Source: JALSRK01 sp964461995
GTDB taxonomy: Bacteria > Acidobacteriota > Terriglobia > Bryobacterales > Bryobacteraceae
Length of the DNA stretch: 13,133 nt
Reading direction: 5' to 3'
Assembly: GCA_964461995.1 (NCBI GenBank)
Contig: CAYWXL010000102.1
Span: 1 to 13,133 of the forward strand
Below, piece by piece: positions 1 through 7,240 of the stretch. Within the stretch, counting starts at the first letter, position 1; each line of letters begins with the position of its first letter. A program made the position numbers and the translations under genes. The notes beneath the pieces are model-generated. The model was not told the DNA's origin, made no database searches, and was given only the letters and a program-made list of their open reading frames with translations.

Positions 1-845
1 TACCGGCGCACGGCCTCTTCGAGCGGCGGCATCGGTTCGAGGCCGAACGATTCCATCTTCTCGTTCGACAGCGCCGAGTACTTGGGCCGCCGGGCGGCCG
101 TGCGGTACTCGCGCTCGTTGGTGGGCTTGAGTTGGGGCTCCAGGCCCGCGACGCGGAAGATCATCCGGGCGTAGTCGTACCAGGAGATCGGCGTACCGCC
201 GCCGATGTGGAACAGCCCGCCGACCCCACGGTCCACCAGGTCCGCCGTGCGCGCCGCCAGCAGCGGCGCGAAGGTCGGCGAGGCGATGTGGTCCTCCACG
301 ACCCTGATTTCACGCCCTTCGCCCGCCAGCCGCAGCATCAACTCGATGAAATTCCCCCGCGCCGTGTGCCGCCCGGCCGGGCCGAAGACGCCCGAGGTCC
401 GGATGATCAACGGATCGTCAAGATAGGCCTGGGCGTAATACTCGCCCGCCAGCTTCGCCACTGCGTAAGCGCCCAGGGGATGGGTTGGATCGCTCTCCTT
501 GTACGGCCGGCCCGCGCGGCCGTCGAAGACATAGTCGGTGGAGAAGTGCACCAGCCGGGCGTCGATCTGCCGGCAGGCCAGGGCGATGTTCCGCACCGCC
601 AGGGCGTTCACCTGGAAGGCCGCCTGGGGCTCGCGTTCGGCCACGTCCACCTGGTTGTACGCTGCGGCGTTCAGCACCACCGCGGGGTTGATCCTCGCCA
701 GGCTCCGCTCGACAGCCTCCGTGTCCGTGATGTCCACTTTCGATCTCTCGTAGGCGAAAACGGCGTAACCACGGGATCGGAATTCCTTGACAAGTTCCAC
801 CCCCAACTGGCCGGCGCTTCCGAATACCGCAGCGATTCTCTCCAT
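1..845 (-). CDS. rmlD: dTDP-4-dehydrorhamnose reductase (RmlD/RfbD type), 3' end cut by window edge
   Basis: It reduces dTDP-4-keto-L-rhamnose to dTDP-L-rhamnose with NAD(P)H, the last step of dTDP-rhamnose synthesis for surface polysaccharides, in the cytoplasm. Translating down from the ATG at 845 gives an open frame of 281 codons to the edge. The N-terminus has the nucleotide-binding motif GSAGQLG (residues 9-15), then NAAAYNQVD, the catalytic-site string STDYVFDG (S102-T103-D104-Y105) and the extended-SDR pair Y127/K131 in YAVAKLAGE. Further family blocks are RTSGVFGP, IRVVEDHIASPTFA and ISWYDYARMI. Family members are about 285-300 residues, so only a short tail is missing; the last two bases (TA) begin a Tyr or stop codon. 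The family's usual RTSWVYG reads RTSGVFG here, a mild oddity. No rmlA, B or C lies in view, so the rest of the pathway would be left of the window or elsewhere. The gene is divergent from the dehydratase at 977. Confidence 0.93.
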   Translation of the reverse strand, partial: MERIAAVFGSAGQLGVELVKEFRSRGYAVFAYERSKVDITDTEAVERSLARINPAVVLNAAAYNQVDVAEREPQAAFQVNALAVRNIALACRQIDARLVHFSTDYVFDGRAGRPYKESDPTHPLGAYAVAKLAGEYYAQAYLDDPLIIRTSGVFGPAGRHTARGNFIELMLRLAGEGREIRVVEDHIASPTFAPLLAARTADLVDRGVGGLFHIGGGTPISWYDYARMIFRVAGLEPQLKPTNEREYRTAARRPKYSALSNEKMESFGLEPMPPLEEAVRR

Positions 846-859
846 TTGTTCGAAAGGAT

Positions 860-868
860 AACATAGCA
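860..868 (-). promoter_or_regulatory. Putative extended -10 box for rmlD
   Basis: On the minus strand the 9-mer TGCTATGTT fits an extended -10 element (TGN followed by TATGTT, four of six matches to TATAAT). It ends 14 bases before the ATG at 845, predicting a leader of only about seven bases. I see no Shine-Dalgarno sequence in front of this ATG. The remaining bases of the divergent gap (869-976) hold no other clear element for this direction. Confidence 0.4.
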
Positions 869-951
869 GTCGCCGGATTCCGGATCGCTTCCGAAGCCGC
901 CTGCGCCCTGCGCCGGATGGAAGCGCCGAGGGCGGCTGCGGCCATCGGGGT

Positions 952-968
952 TAGACTATTGGGATACC
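952..968 (+). promoter_or_regulatory. Putative -10 region for the enolase-superfamily gene
   Basis: Two overlapping -10-like hexamers lie here. TAGACT at 952-957 would give a leader of about 13 bases. GATACC at 963-968, preceded by TGG, would start transcription almost at the ATG at 977. Neither is strong and the sequence cannot separate them. The stretch is clearly less G/C-rich than the surrounding gap, and no ribosome binding site precedes the ATG. Confidence 0.3.
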
Positions 969-976
969 GCAGCGCC

Positions 977-2128
977 ATGAAGATCACCGCCATCGAAACT
1001 TACATCGCCGGCAACCCCTGGAAGAACTGGCTCTTCGCCAAGGTGCTCACCGACGAGGGTCTCTACGGCATCGGCGAGGGCACCATCAACTACTTCGCCA
1101 GGACCGTCGAGACCTCGATCCATGAGCTCAAACCTCTCATTCTTGGCCTCGATCCGTTTCAGATTGAAGTCATCAGCCAGCGCCTTATCCGCGACGTCTA
1201 CACCGAGGGGGGCCAGACGCACATGTGCGCCGTCGCCGCCATCGAGATCGCCTGCTGGGACATCATCGGCAAGGCAACCGGGCAGCCGGTCTACAACCTC
1301 ATGGGCGGCCGCTGCCACGAGAAGCTCCGCGCCTACGCCAATGGCTGGTACCGCGGCCCCCGCACGCCGGAGAGCTTCCACGAAAAGGCCAAGGACGTCG
1401 TCCGCCGCGGCTATACGGCGCTCAAGTTCGACCCCTTCGGCAGCAACTGGCGCATGGTGACGCCCTATGAGTTCGACCTCTCCATCGACATCATCCGCGC
1501 CGTGCGCGACGCCGTGGGCCCGGAGGTGGACATCCTCGTCGAGGGCCACTGCCGCTTCAACGTGTCTACTGCGGTTCGCTTCGCCGAAGCCATGGCCGAG
1601 TTCCGCCCGGCCTGGTTCGAGGAGCCGGTGCACCATTTGAACATCCGGGCGATGGTCGAGGTGGCCCGCCGCAGCCCGGTGCCCATCGCCACCGGCGAGA
1701 GCTTCTCCTCGAAGCAGCAGGTCGCCGAACTGATGAGCTACAACTGCGTGAACATCTTCCAGCCCGAGCCGCTGAACCTCGGCGGGCTGTTCGCCACCCG
1801 CAAGGTCTGCGACCTGGTGGACGCCCACTACGGCGTCGTCGCCCCGCACTCGGCCCAGGGCCCGGTCTGCTCGGCGGCCTGCGTCCAGCTCAACGCCTCG
1901 CTGCCGAACTTTTATATTCACGAGATTTTCGACGAGTTCAACGAGCCCTGGGAGCGGGAAATCGTCACCAACCCGGTCGAGGTCAAGGACGGCTACATCG
2001 AGATCCCCGAAACTCCCGGCCTCGGCATCGACTTGAATATCGAGGAGATCCGCAAACACCCCTACCGGCAGGAGAACTACCTCCCCCTGTTCCGCCCCGG
2101 CTGGGAGCGCCGGCGCTCGAACGGGTAG
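977..2128 (+). CDS. Enolase-superfamily (mandelate racemase/muconate lactonizing type) sugar-acid dehydratase
   Basis: A cytoplasmic Mg-dependent enzyme of 383 residues that probably dehydrates an aldonic acid to a 2-keto-3-deoxy acid. The start at 977 gives the typical opening MKITAIETYIAG; an in-frame ATG at 917 would add 20 unconserved residues. The capping domain covers about residues 1-120 and the modified TIM barrel follows. Candidate metal ligands are E189 (in VEGHCRF), E215 or E216 (WFEEPV) and E241 (ATGES). H191, two residues after E189, and H291 (VAPHSAQGP) match the two-histidine acid/base arrangement of galactonate- and mannonate-dehydratase-like members. The Lys-x-Lys pair of racemases is replaced by K150-F-D152. 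The first metal ligand is Glu where Asp is usual. The next gene, an exported esterase on the same strand 39 bases downstream, suggests a role in plant- or algal-sugar use. Substrate is unknown; L-fuconate, D-galactonate and similar acids are possible. Confidence 0.85.
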   Translation: MKITAIETYIAGNPWKNWLFAKVLTDEGLYGIGEGTINYFARTVETSIHELKPLILGLDPFQIEVISQRLIRDVYTEGGQTHMCAVAAIEIACWDIIGKATGQPVYNLMGGRCHEKLRAYANGWYRGPRTPESFHEKAKDVVRRGYTALKFDPFGSNWRMVTPYEFDLSIDIIRAVRDAVGPEVDILVEGHCRFNVSTAVRFAEAMAEFRPAWFEEPVHHLNIRAMVEVARRSPVPIATGESFSSKQQVAELMSYNCVNIFQPEPLNLGGLFATRKVCDLVDAHYGVVAPHSAQGPVCSAACVQLNASLPNFYIHEIFDEFNEPWEREIVTNPVEVKDGYIEIPETPGLGIDLNIEEIRKHPYRQENYLPLFRPGWERRRSNG

Positions 2129-2130
2129 GC

Positions 2131-2161
2131 TTGCGCGCGGCGTTCCGCTTCGTGTGATAAT
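2131..2161 (+). promoter_or_regulatory. Putative promoter giving a leaderless esterase mRNA
   Basis: A -35-like TTGCGC (2131-2136) and a -10 hexamer GATAAT (2156-2161) are separated by 19 bases. TGT directly precedes the hexamer, making an extended -10. Only six bases (CCCGTC) separate it from the ATG at 2168, so transcription would begin at or next to the start codon. No Shine-Dalgarno sequence is present. This argues that the esterase has its own promoter despite the short gap after the dehydratase. Confidence 0.55.
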
Positions 2162-2167
2162 CCCGTC

Positions 2168-4156
2168 ATGACGAGCCGAGCGCTGATCGCTTCCACAGTT
2201 TTTGCCATCACTCTCACCGCCGCTCACGATCCGATCCGCGAGGGCCTGATCCGCGACGCCCGCGCCATCACCGCCGCCGCGGCGCGCGAGATCGCCTCCC
2301 GCGAAACTTGGGAGCCGCATCGCGCCCAGCGCCTTCGGGAGATGCGCGACATGCTGGGCCTGCTGCCTTGGCCGGAGCGGACGCCGCTCAACGTGCGGAT
2401 CACCGGCAAGCTCGACCGGCCGAAGTACACTGTCGAGAAGCTGGCCTTTGAGAGCCTGCCCAAAGTCTACGTCACCGCCAATCTCTACATCCCGAAGAAC
2501 CGCCGCGGCCGTGTGCCGGCGGTCGTCTACGTCTGCGGCCACTCCTACTCGCCTTACGGAGCCAAGGTCCAGTACCAGCGCCACGGCATCTCGCTCGCCA
2601 AGAACGGCTACGCGGCCATCGTGATCGATCCCATTCAGATCGCCGAGACGTTCGCCCTGCACCACGGCATCTACAATCAGCAGATGTACGAGTGGTACGC
2701 CCGGGGTTACACGCCGGCCGGCGTCGAGGTCTGGAACGCTATCCGCGCCATCGATTACCTCCAGACGCGCCCGGAGATCGATCCCGACCGCATCGGCATG
2801 ACCGGCCGGTCCGGCGGCGCCGCCATGACCTGGTTCACCGCCGCCATCGAACCGCGCGTCAAGGTGGCCGTCCCCGTCATGGGCATCTCCACCTACGCCG
2901 CCAACCTAGTCGAGAACACCCAGCGGCGGCACTGCGACTGCATGTTCCTGATCAACACCTACCGCCACGGCATGCTCCACCAGGGGGCGCTCATCGCGCC
3001 GCGGCCGCTGCTGATGGTCCACGGGCGGCTCGACCTGCTGTTCCCCGTCCCCGGCTACGAGGAGTTCGAGCGCCGCATCTCCGCGCTCTACGCTTCGTAC
3101 GGAAAGGCGGATGCCTTCAAGAACATCGTCGTCAACACCGGCCACAAGGACTCAGACTACCTCCGCGAGCAGGCCATCCGCTGGTTCGACAAGTACCTGA
3201 TGGGCGTCGGCGAGCGGGAGCTCGACATGTCTTATGAGAACGAGCCCGGCGAGGCGCTGGCCGTCTTTCCCGAAGGCCCGCCGGCCGATGCGCAGAACTA
3301 CCGCGTCCACGAGATCTTGCTGCCCACGCCGGAGTTCCGCAAGTTCGATTCCCTCGCCGCCTGGAAGAAGCGCCGCCAGGAGCTGATGAAGCTGCTGCGG
3401 GAGCGCGTCTTCCGGAACCTGCCGAAGGAGGCCCCGCCGCTCGAGGCCCGCGAGGAGAGGCTGCCCGGCGAAGGGATGCGCGACGTCTATTTCCAGTCCG
3501 AACCGGGCCTCGAACTGCACGGGCTGGTCATTCGTCCCGGCGATGCGGAGGGACCGCTGCCAGCGCTTCTCTACGTCGCCTCCGACAACGACGACCGCGA
3601 CTACCTGCAACGCGTCTTCCGGGCGCCCCGGCCCGAGCCGGACTTCGTTCGCTTCGCCGTCTACCCCCGCGGCGTCGGCACGCCCCCGCTGCCGCGCAAC
3701 CTTTGGCTGGACCTGTTCCGCAACGCCATGCACACCGGCAATACGCTCGATTCCCTCCGCGTTTGGGACGTGTTGCGGGCCTTCGAGCTGCTGCGCTCGG
3801 ACAAGGCCGTGGACGGCGCCCGCATCACCGTGGCCGGCCGCGGACAAGCGGGGATCCTCGCCCTCTACGCCGCGATCCTGGACGAGCGCATCCACCAGGT
3901 GCTGCTGCTGGAGCCGCCCTCATCGCACACCGAGGGTCCCTACTTTCTGAACATCCTGCGCTACACGGACCTTCCGGAGGCCGCGGCGCTGCTCGCCCCG
4001 CGCCGGCTGAACTTCTACAACCGCATGCCGCAGGCCTTCGAGGCCACCCGGGAGATCTACAAGCTCTACGGCAAACCGGACCACGTCTTCCTCACCATGG
4101 AGTTGATGAACGTGGTCACCGGCCGCTACGACCACCGCTTTTCGAGCGGGCTCTAA
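2168..4156 (+). CDS. Exported two-domain esterase, acetylxylan-esterase-like alpha/beta hydrolase
   Basis: A 662-residue protein predicted to hydrolyse ester groups, possibly acetyl groups on polysaccharides. A signal-like N-terminus (MTSRALIASTVFAITLTAA) implies export. The first alpha/beta-hydrolase domain (about residues 80-345) has a complete candidate triad: nucleophile S215 in TGRSGGA, D289 in HGRLDLLFP and H326 in NTGHKDSDY. A linker rich in charged residues (about 370-440) leads to a second domain (about 440-655) with the same order of elements. Its nucleophile elbow reads AGRGQAG, putting G559 where the serine should be, so the second half is probably non-catalytic. The family is common in Acidobacteriota and Planctomycetota next to sugar-acid enzymes, in line with the upstream dehydratase. 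The gene converges with the thioesterase gene, 17 bases between stops. Substrate remains unproven; it could act on other carbohydrate esters or lipids. Confidence 0.8.
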   Translation: MTSRALIASTVFAITLTAAHDPIREGLIRDARAITAAAAREIASRETWEPHRAQRLREMRDMLGLLPWPERTPLNVRITGKLDRPKYTVEKLAFESLPKVYVTANLYIPKNRRGRVPAVVYVCGHSYSPYGAKVQYQRHGISLAKNGYAAIVIDPIQIAETFALHHGIYNQQMYEWYARGYTPAGVEVWNAIRAIDYLQTRPEIDPDRIGMTGRSGGAAMTWFTAAIEPRVKVAVPVMGISTYAANLVENTQRRHCDCMFLINTYRHGMLHQGALIAPRPLLMVHGRLDLLFPVPGYEEFERRISALYASYGKADAFKNIVVNTGHKDSDYLREQAIRWFDKYLMGVGERELDMSYENEPGEALAVFPEGPPADAQNYRVHEILLPTPEFRKFDSLAAWKKRRQELMKLLRERVFRNLPKEAPPLEAREERLPGEGMRDVYFQSEPGLELHGLVIRPGDAEGPLPALLYVASDNDDRDYLQRVFRAPRPEPDFVRFAVYPRGVGTPPLPRNLWLDLFRNAMHTGNTLDSLRVWDVLRAFELLRSDKAVDGARITVAGRGQAGILALYAAILDERIHQVLLLEPPSSHTEGPYFLNILRYTDLPEAAALLAPRRLNFYNRMPQAFEATREIYKLYGKPDHVFLTMELMNVVTGRYDHRFSSGL

Positions 4157-4173
4157 GTCCGGGGAAGGCGCGT

Positions 4174-4620
4174 TCACTTCGCCGGGCCGTCCTCGTTCCG
4201 CAGCGTCATGCAGGTGGACGTGGCGCGGGCCACCAGCCGGCCTTCGGCGTCGGTCACGTCGCACTCGACATAGGTCAGGTTCCGCCCATGGCGGATCACG
4301 CGGCCCACAGCCCGCATCGTACCCTCGGTGAGCGGCCGCAGGAAGGTGATCTGAAGATCCACCGTCGTGGAGATCTCGCCCTCGCCCAGCAGGCTGCCGT
4401 GGGCGATGCCCAGCGCCGTGTCGGCCAGCGAGGCGTAGACGCCGCCATGCACGGTGCCGATCGTGTTCTGGTGGCGGCGGTCGAGCGCCATTTCGAGTTC
4501 GGCGTAGCCCGGCTCGACCTTCACCAGGCGCATGCCCAGCGTCTCGGCGTAGGGGAAGGGGAAGCGATTCTCACGGATCGCCTCCTGGTAGCGGTCCATC
4601 AAGGTGCGGTGCTCTGCCAC
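4174..4620 (-). CDS. PaaI-family hotdog acyl-CoA thioesterase
   Basis: A 148-residue cytoplasmic protein that probably hydrolyses an acyl- or aryl-CoA thioester. It shows the hotdog active-site block H50-x-N52-x-x-G55-x-x-H58-G-G60 followed by D67 in SLADTALG, then STTVDLQITFLRP and a final strand GRLVARATSTCMTL; this is the PaaI/YdiI-like pattern. I chose the GTG at 4620 because a -10 hexamer GATAAT ends six bases before it; an ATG at 4599 would lose seven residues. The open frame continues upstream to 5433, but that stretch lies antisense-like within the DUF4015 gene and is not coding in this frame. Its start is 32 bases after the stop of the upstream DUF4015 gene, so the two could be cotranscribed, though the local -10 argues for an own promoter. 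The acyl group is unknown. Confidence 0.88.
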   Translation of the reverse strand: MAEHRTLMDRYQEAIRENRFPFPYAETLGMRLVKVEPGYAELEMALDRRHQNTIGTVHGGVYASLADTALGIAHGSLLGEGEISTTVDLQITFLRPLTEGTMRAVGRVIRHGRNLTYVECDVTDAEGRLVARATSTCMTLRNEDGPAK

Positions 4621-4626
4621 TCTACG

Positions 4627-4632
4627 ATTATC
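4627..4632 (-). promoter_or_regulatory. Putative -10 box for the thioesterase, leaderless GTG start
   Basis: GATAAT reads on the minus strand six bases (CGTAGA) before the GTG at 4620, the same hexamer and spacing as in front of the esterase at 2168. It lies just after the stop codon of the DUF4015 gene (4653). A -35 match is weak. No ribosome binding site is seen. Confidence 0.5.
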
Positions 4633-4652
4633 GCCGGTGGGCGCCGGCGGCT

Positions 4653-5756
4653 TCAGCGGCGGGCCAGCTCCAGGGCTTCGGTCTGGTAGACGTTCCTCGG
4701 ATTCCAGACGATGAAGCCGACGTAGTCCTCGCCGAGCGCGTCCCGCGCCGCCTGGACCTGGGCCATGACCATCTCCGGCGTGTAGTCGGCCCCGAGGTCG
4801 AAGTCCTGCAGCCAGGGCCGCAGCTTGGCCCGGGCGCCGTCGCCCAGAGCGGACAAGCGGTCCGCCGCGGTCTTCATTGAGTAGAAGACGACCTCGTAAG
4901 GATACTCGGCCGGGTTCTGTTTGCCGATGAAGCCGGGGGCGTAGTGGGAGGGGTAGACCATCGGGCAGACGTAATCGAAGTAAGGCAGGGCGTCCTCGAT
5001 CACCTGCCCGATGCCCAGGTCGTCCCGGTTCACCGTGCTCAGGCCGAACAGGTCCGCCGAGATCACCGCCGCGCCGAGGCGGGTCCGGAGCCAGGCGAAG
5101 AACTCGCGCAGCACCTCGCGGCGCGGGCGCGACTGCCGCCAGACGGGGAAGACCATGTCGGCCAGCGCGCCGTCGGAGGGGAAGCGGATGTAGTCGAAGT
5201 TGATCTCGTCGAAGCCGCGGCGCAGGGCGTCCTCGGCGATGGCGGCGTTGTAGGCCCAGGCTTCGCGAGCCGCCGGGTCGATCCAGGCCAGCCCGCGGCG
5301 GTCCCGCCAAAGCGTTTCCTCGCCCGGCACGCCGCCGTTCATGGTGAGCCTGGCGGCGCTGTGAACGGCGAGATCGGGCCGGGCCTCGGCCAGCCGGGGA
5401 TCGGTGAATACGACGATCCGGGCTGCCACCCACAGTCCTTCGGCCTGAAGCCGCTCGACCAGACCGTCGATGTCACGGATCACGACCCGCTTCGCGCCGT
5501 AGGCGGTCACTTCCGGCACGTCCGTGTCGAATCCCACGTAGCCGGTGGCGTCCTTCACGTCGATCACCACCGTATTGATCAGCCCCTCGCGGGCCATCTC
5601 GATCACCCGCGAGACCCGGGCGGCCGAGCCCGCCGACCAGACCGAGAGGTAGACGCCCCGAAACTCCACCGGCGGCGCTCCTCCGGTTATGGCCGAGGCA
5701 TGGGATCCGAGCAACAAGAGCACGAACAGCGCGCACACGAGCATCCGCTTCCTCAT
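4653..5756 (-). CDS. Exported DUF4015 putative glycoside hydrolase (TIM-barrel type)
   Basis: A 367-residue protein with a good signal peptide (MRKRMLVCALFVLLLLGSHASA), so it acts outside the cytoplasm. It matches the DUF4015 family of putative glycosidases, whose substrate is not established. Family blocks in order: EFRGVYLSVWSAG, NTVVIDVKDATGYVGF, VAARIVVFTDP, DEINFDYIRFPSDG (F187-D188-Y189), VISADLFGLS, YFDYVCPMVYPSHY, KLRPWLQDFD and FIVWNPRN near the C-terminus. The acidic residues at strand ends (for example D188 and the Glu-Asn pair before it) are the likely catalytic region. The ATG at 5756 is preferred over an in-frame GTG at 5762, because AAGGAGAG sits eight bases before the ATG but only two before the GTG. 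The gene is divergent from the lytic transglycosylase, which hints at cell-wall or polysaccharide work. Confidence 0.87.
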   Translation of the reverse strand: MRKRMLVCALFVLLLLGSHASAITGGAPPVEFRGVYLSVWSAGSAARVSRVIEMAREGLINTVVIDVKDATGYVGFDTDVPEVTAYGAKRVVIRDIDGLVERLQAEGLWVAARIVVFTDPRLAEARPDLAVHSAARLTMNGGVPGEETLWRDRRGLAWIDPAAREAWAYNAAIAEDALRRGFDEINFDYIRFPSDGALADMVFPVWRQSRPRREVLREFFAWLRTRLGAAVISADLFGLSTVNRDDLGIGQVIEDALPYFDYVCPMVYPSHYAPGFIGKQNPAEYPYEVVFYSMKTAADRLSALGDGARAKLRPWLQDFDLGADYTPEMVMAQVQAARDALGEDYVGFIVWNPRNVYQTEALELARR

Positions 5757-5764
5757 ATCCACAT

Positions 5765-5772
5765 CTCTCCTT
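5765..5772 (-). promoter_or_regulatory. Ribosome binding site of the DUF4015 gene
   Basis: AAGGAGAG on the minus strand is a strong Shine-Dalgarno match, eight bases before the ATG at 5756. It decides the start against the GTG at 5762. It also shows that this genome uses classical initiation for some genes, in contrast to the apparent leaderless ones in the same window. Confidence 0.7.
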
Positions 5773-5807
5773 ATCGACCCCGACCGCCGCGCGCGTAAGC
5801 TGGGCGA

Positions 5808-5826
5808 GTATTTTCAATTACTTAGA
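5808..5826. promoter_or_regulatory. A/T-rich patch in the divergent gap, possible promoter region
   Basis: The 174-base gap between the DUF4015 gene and the transglycosylase is G/C-rich except for this stretch of mostly A and T. It could hold a minus-strand promoter (TTGAAA and AATACT occur, but with poor mutual spacing) and perhaps a plus-strand one. I cannot assign exact boxes. Confidence 0.25.
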
Positions 5827-5930
5827 CGCGGCTTTCCAGGGCCGGGTTCCATTACGCCGCCGCTGCGGCAGCTCCCTTTCTATCCCTGTCCCGAACCAGC
5901 GGCATATGCAGACCCGCCGCCCACCGCCGA

Positions 5931-6614
5931 TTGTCTTATCTGGTGGGACCGCTGCTCGCAGCCCTACTCGCCGTTTTCGCGGCGCTGCCCGCTCACGGGA
6001 GCGAGCCGGCCGAGTCCGTGCAACAGCAACTCGAATCGGCCCGCAAACAGGCCGAGACGGCAAGCCGGTCGGCGCCGGGTGGGAATCTTGCCCGCTTCCC
6101 CGCCTCCGCGGATGGTTTCTTCGCCGTGCCCTGGTCTTGGCGCTTGGCCCAACCTGAAGCGGCCGTCGAAGCTGACAGGCGGCCGTGCCCGCCGATTTCC
6201 CCGGACGAGCTGGACGTTCTCATCGAGGAGGCGGCCCGTGATGAAGGCTACACCCCTGACCTACTCCGGGCGGTAATCAACCGGGAGTCGGCCTTCGATC
6301 CATGCGCCGTCTCGGCCAAGGGAGCCCAAGGGCTCATGCAGCTCATGCCGGAAACCGCCGCGGCGTTCGGCGTCACCAACGCCTTCGACCCCGAGCAGAA
6401 CGTCCGGGCCGGAGCCCGGTATCTCGGGGAGCTGTTGGAACGTTACCGCGGAGACATCGCCTTGGCCTTGGCGGCCTACAACGCCGGACCCGGCCGCGTC
6501 GCCCAATATGACGGGCTGCCGCCGATTCCGGAAACAATCGACTACGTGCACGACATCCTGAAGGATCTCGAGAAGCCAGCAGTAGAGGGCTCCGGCGGAA
6601 GGCCGCCGCCGTGA
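5931..6614 (+). CDS. Exported lytic transglycosylase (SLT domain)
   Basis: It cleaves the MurNAc-GlcNAc bond of peptidoglycan, leaving a 1,6-anhydro end, in the periplasm. From the TTG at 5931 the protein has 227 residues: a hydrophobic N-terminus ending in LPAHG, a variable region, then the SLT domain (about residues 90-215). Catalytic E119 lies in NRESAF, followed by GAQGLMQLMPETA, RAGARYLGELLERY and AAYNAGPGRV. Two cysteines (RRPCPPI and FDPCAVS) bracket the first part of the domain and may form a disulfide. The start is uncertain: the frame has no ATG upstream, only TTG 5931 or GTG 5943, and opens after a stop at 5823. An ATG at 5906 in another frame begins MQTRRPPPIVL, which would complete the signal peptide if a one-base shift existed. 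The gene converges with the DinB gene, 13 bases apart. Confidence 0.86.
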   Translation: MSYLVGPLLAALLAVFAALPAHGSEPAESVQQQLESARKQAETASRSAPGGNLARFPASADGFFAVPWSWRLAQPEAAVEADRRPCPPISPDELDVLIEEAARDEGYTPDLLRAVINRESAFDPCAVSAKGAQGLMQLMPETAAAFGVTNAFDPEQNVRAGARYLGELLERYRGDIALALAAYNAGPGRVAQYDGLPPIPETIDYVHDILKDLEKPAVEGSGGRPPP

Positions 6615-6627
6615 GGAGCAGCGGCGC

Positions 6628-7233
6628 TCATTCGGCCGGGAAGCCGGGCGAGTCCTTCACCTCTTTGATCTGCTGGATATGCCGGTCGGTGTGCGCCACC
6701 ATGGACAGGATCCATTGGTAGGCGTCCAGCGTCCGCCCGCCGGGCACTTCCGTGAAGTGGGCGCGCAGGTCTTCGTTCGTCTCCCGGATGAAAGCGATCG
6801 TGCGGTCGCGGCTATTCTTGAAGGCCTCGATGAGGGCTTCCCGCGTCTTCCACTTGCCGGTGGGTTTCAAGAAATCCGGCGCCTGGGCCTTCTGGCTGCG
6901 GTCGGCGTAGCCCTTGAGCACCTGCTCGTCCTTGGCGCGCTGCTCTTGGGTGGCCTTCTGCGGTTCCGCGGGACTCTTCAGGATCTTGTCCGTAAGCTGC
7001 TGGAACAGGAAGTCCTCGGTGAGGATGATGTGTTCCGCGCACTCGGCGATCGACCAACGGTCCGGGGCCGGCTTCCACTTCAACTGAGCGTCGCTCAAGT
7101 TCGCCAGGGCGTCCAGGAACATCTTCCGCGTGGCGTGGAGTTCGCTCAGGGCGCGGCTGCGGTCGCCCTGCGAGAGAGCTCCGGCGGGCGCGGCCAGCGC
7201 AGTGAGCACCAGAATCGAGACAAGCTTCCTCAT
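6628..7233 (-). CDS. Exported DinB-fold protein
   Basis: A 201-residue member of the DinB/YfiT four-helix-bundle superfamily. Family members are metal-binding proteins, some of them thiol-dependent transferases; many have no known reaction. The likely metal triad is H68 (CAEHIILTE), H181 and H185 (VAHTDRHIQQI), and PAPDRWSIAECAEH is the typical second-helix block. A signal peptide (MRKLVSILVLTALAAPAGA) sends it out of the cytoplasm, unlike the classic cytosolic members; such secreted DinB proteins are frequent in Acidobacteriota. A Lys/Gln/Glu-rich stretch (about residues 85-115) extends the helix connection. AGGAGAG lies seven bases before the ATG and supports the start. It stands alone on its strand between the transglycosylase and the HD-GYP gene, so context gives no substrate. 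Confidence 0.85.
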   Translation of the reverse strand: MRKLVSILVLTALAAPAGALSQGDRSRALSELHATRKMFLDALANLSDAQLKWKPAPDRWSIAECAEHIILTEDFLFQQLTDKILKSPAEPQKATQEQRAKDEQVLKGYADRSQKAQAPDFLKPTGKWKTREALIEAFKNSRDRTIAFIRETNEDLRAHFTEVPGGRTLDAYQWILSMVAHTDRHIQQIKEVKDSPGFPAE

Positions 7234-7240
7234 AAGAGAT

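Noticed and set aside
956..2665. Long open minus-strand frame (569 codons) opposite the dehydratase and esterase
   Set aside because: It is antisense to two well-supported genes, shows no family motif, and has the Val/Ala/Asp/Gly-rich makeup expected of the complement of high-GC coding sequence.
3152..3895. Minus-strand open frame of 247 codons inside the esterase gene
   Set aside because: No recognisable motif; composition is that of an antisense shadow, and the plus-strand frame is continuous and domain-bearing.
4621..5433. N-terminal extension of the thioesterase frame upstream of its GTG
   Set aside because: It overlaps the DUF4015 gene in another frame, is Arg/Pro/Gly-rich without motifs, and the hotdog domain begins only after 4620.
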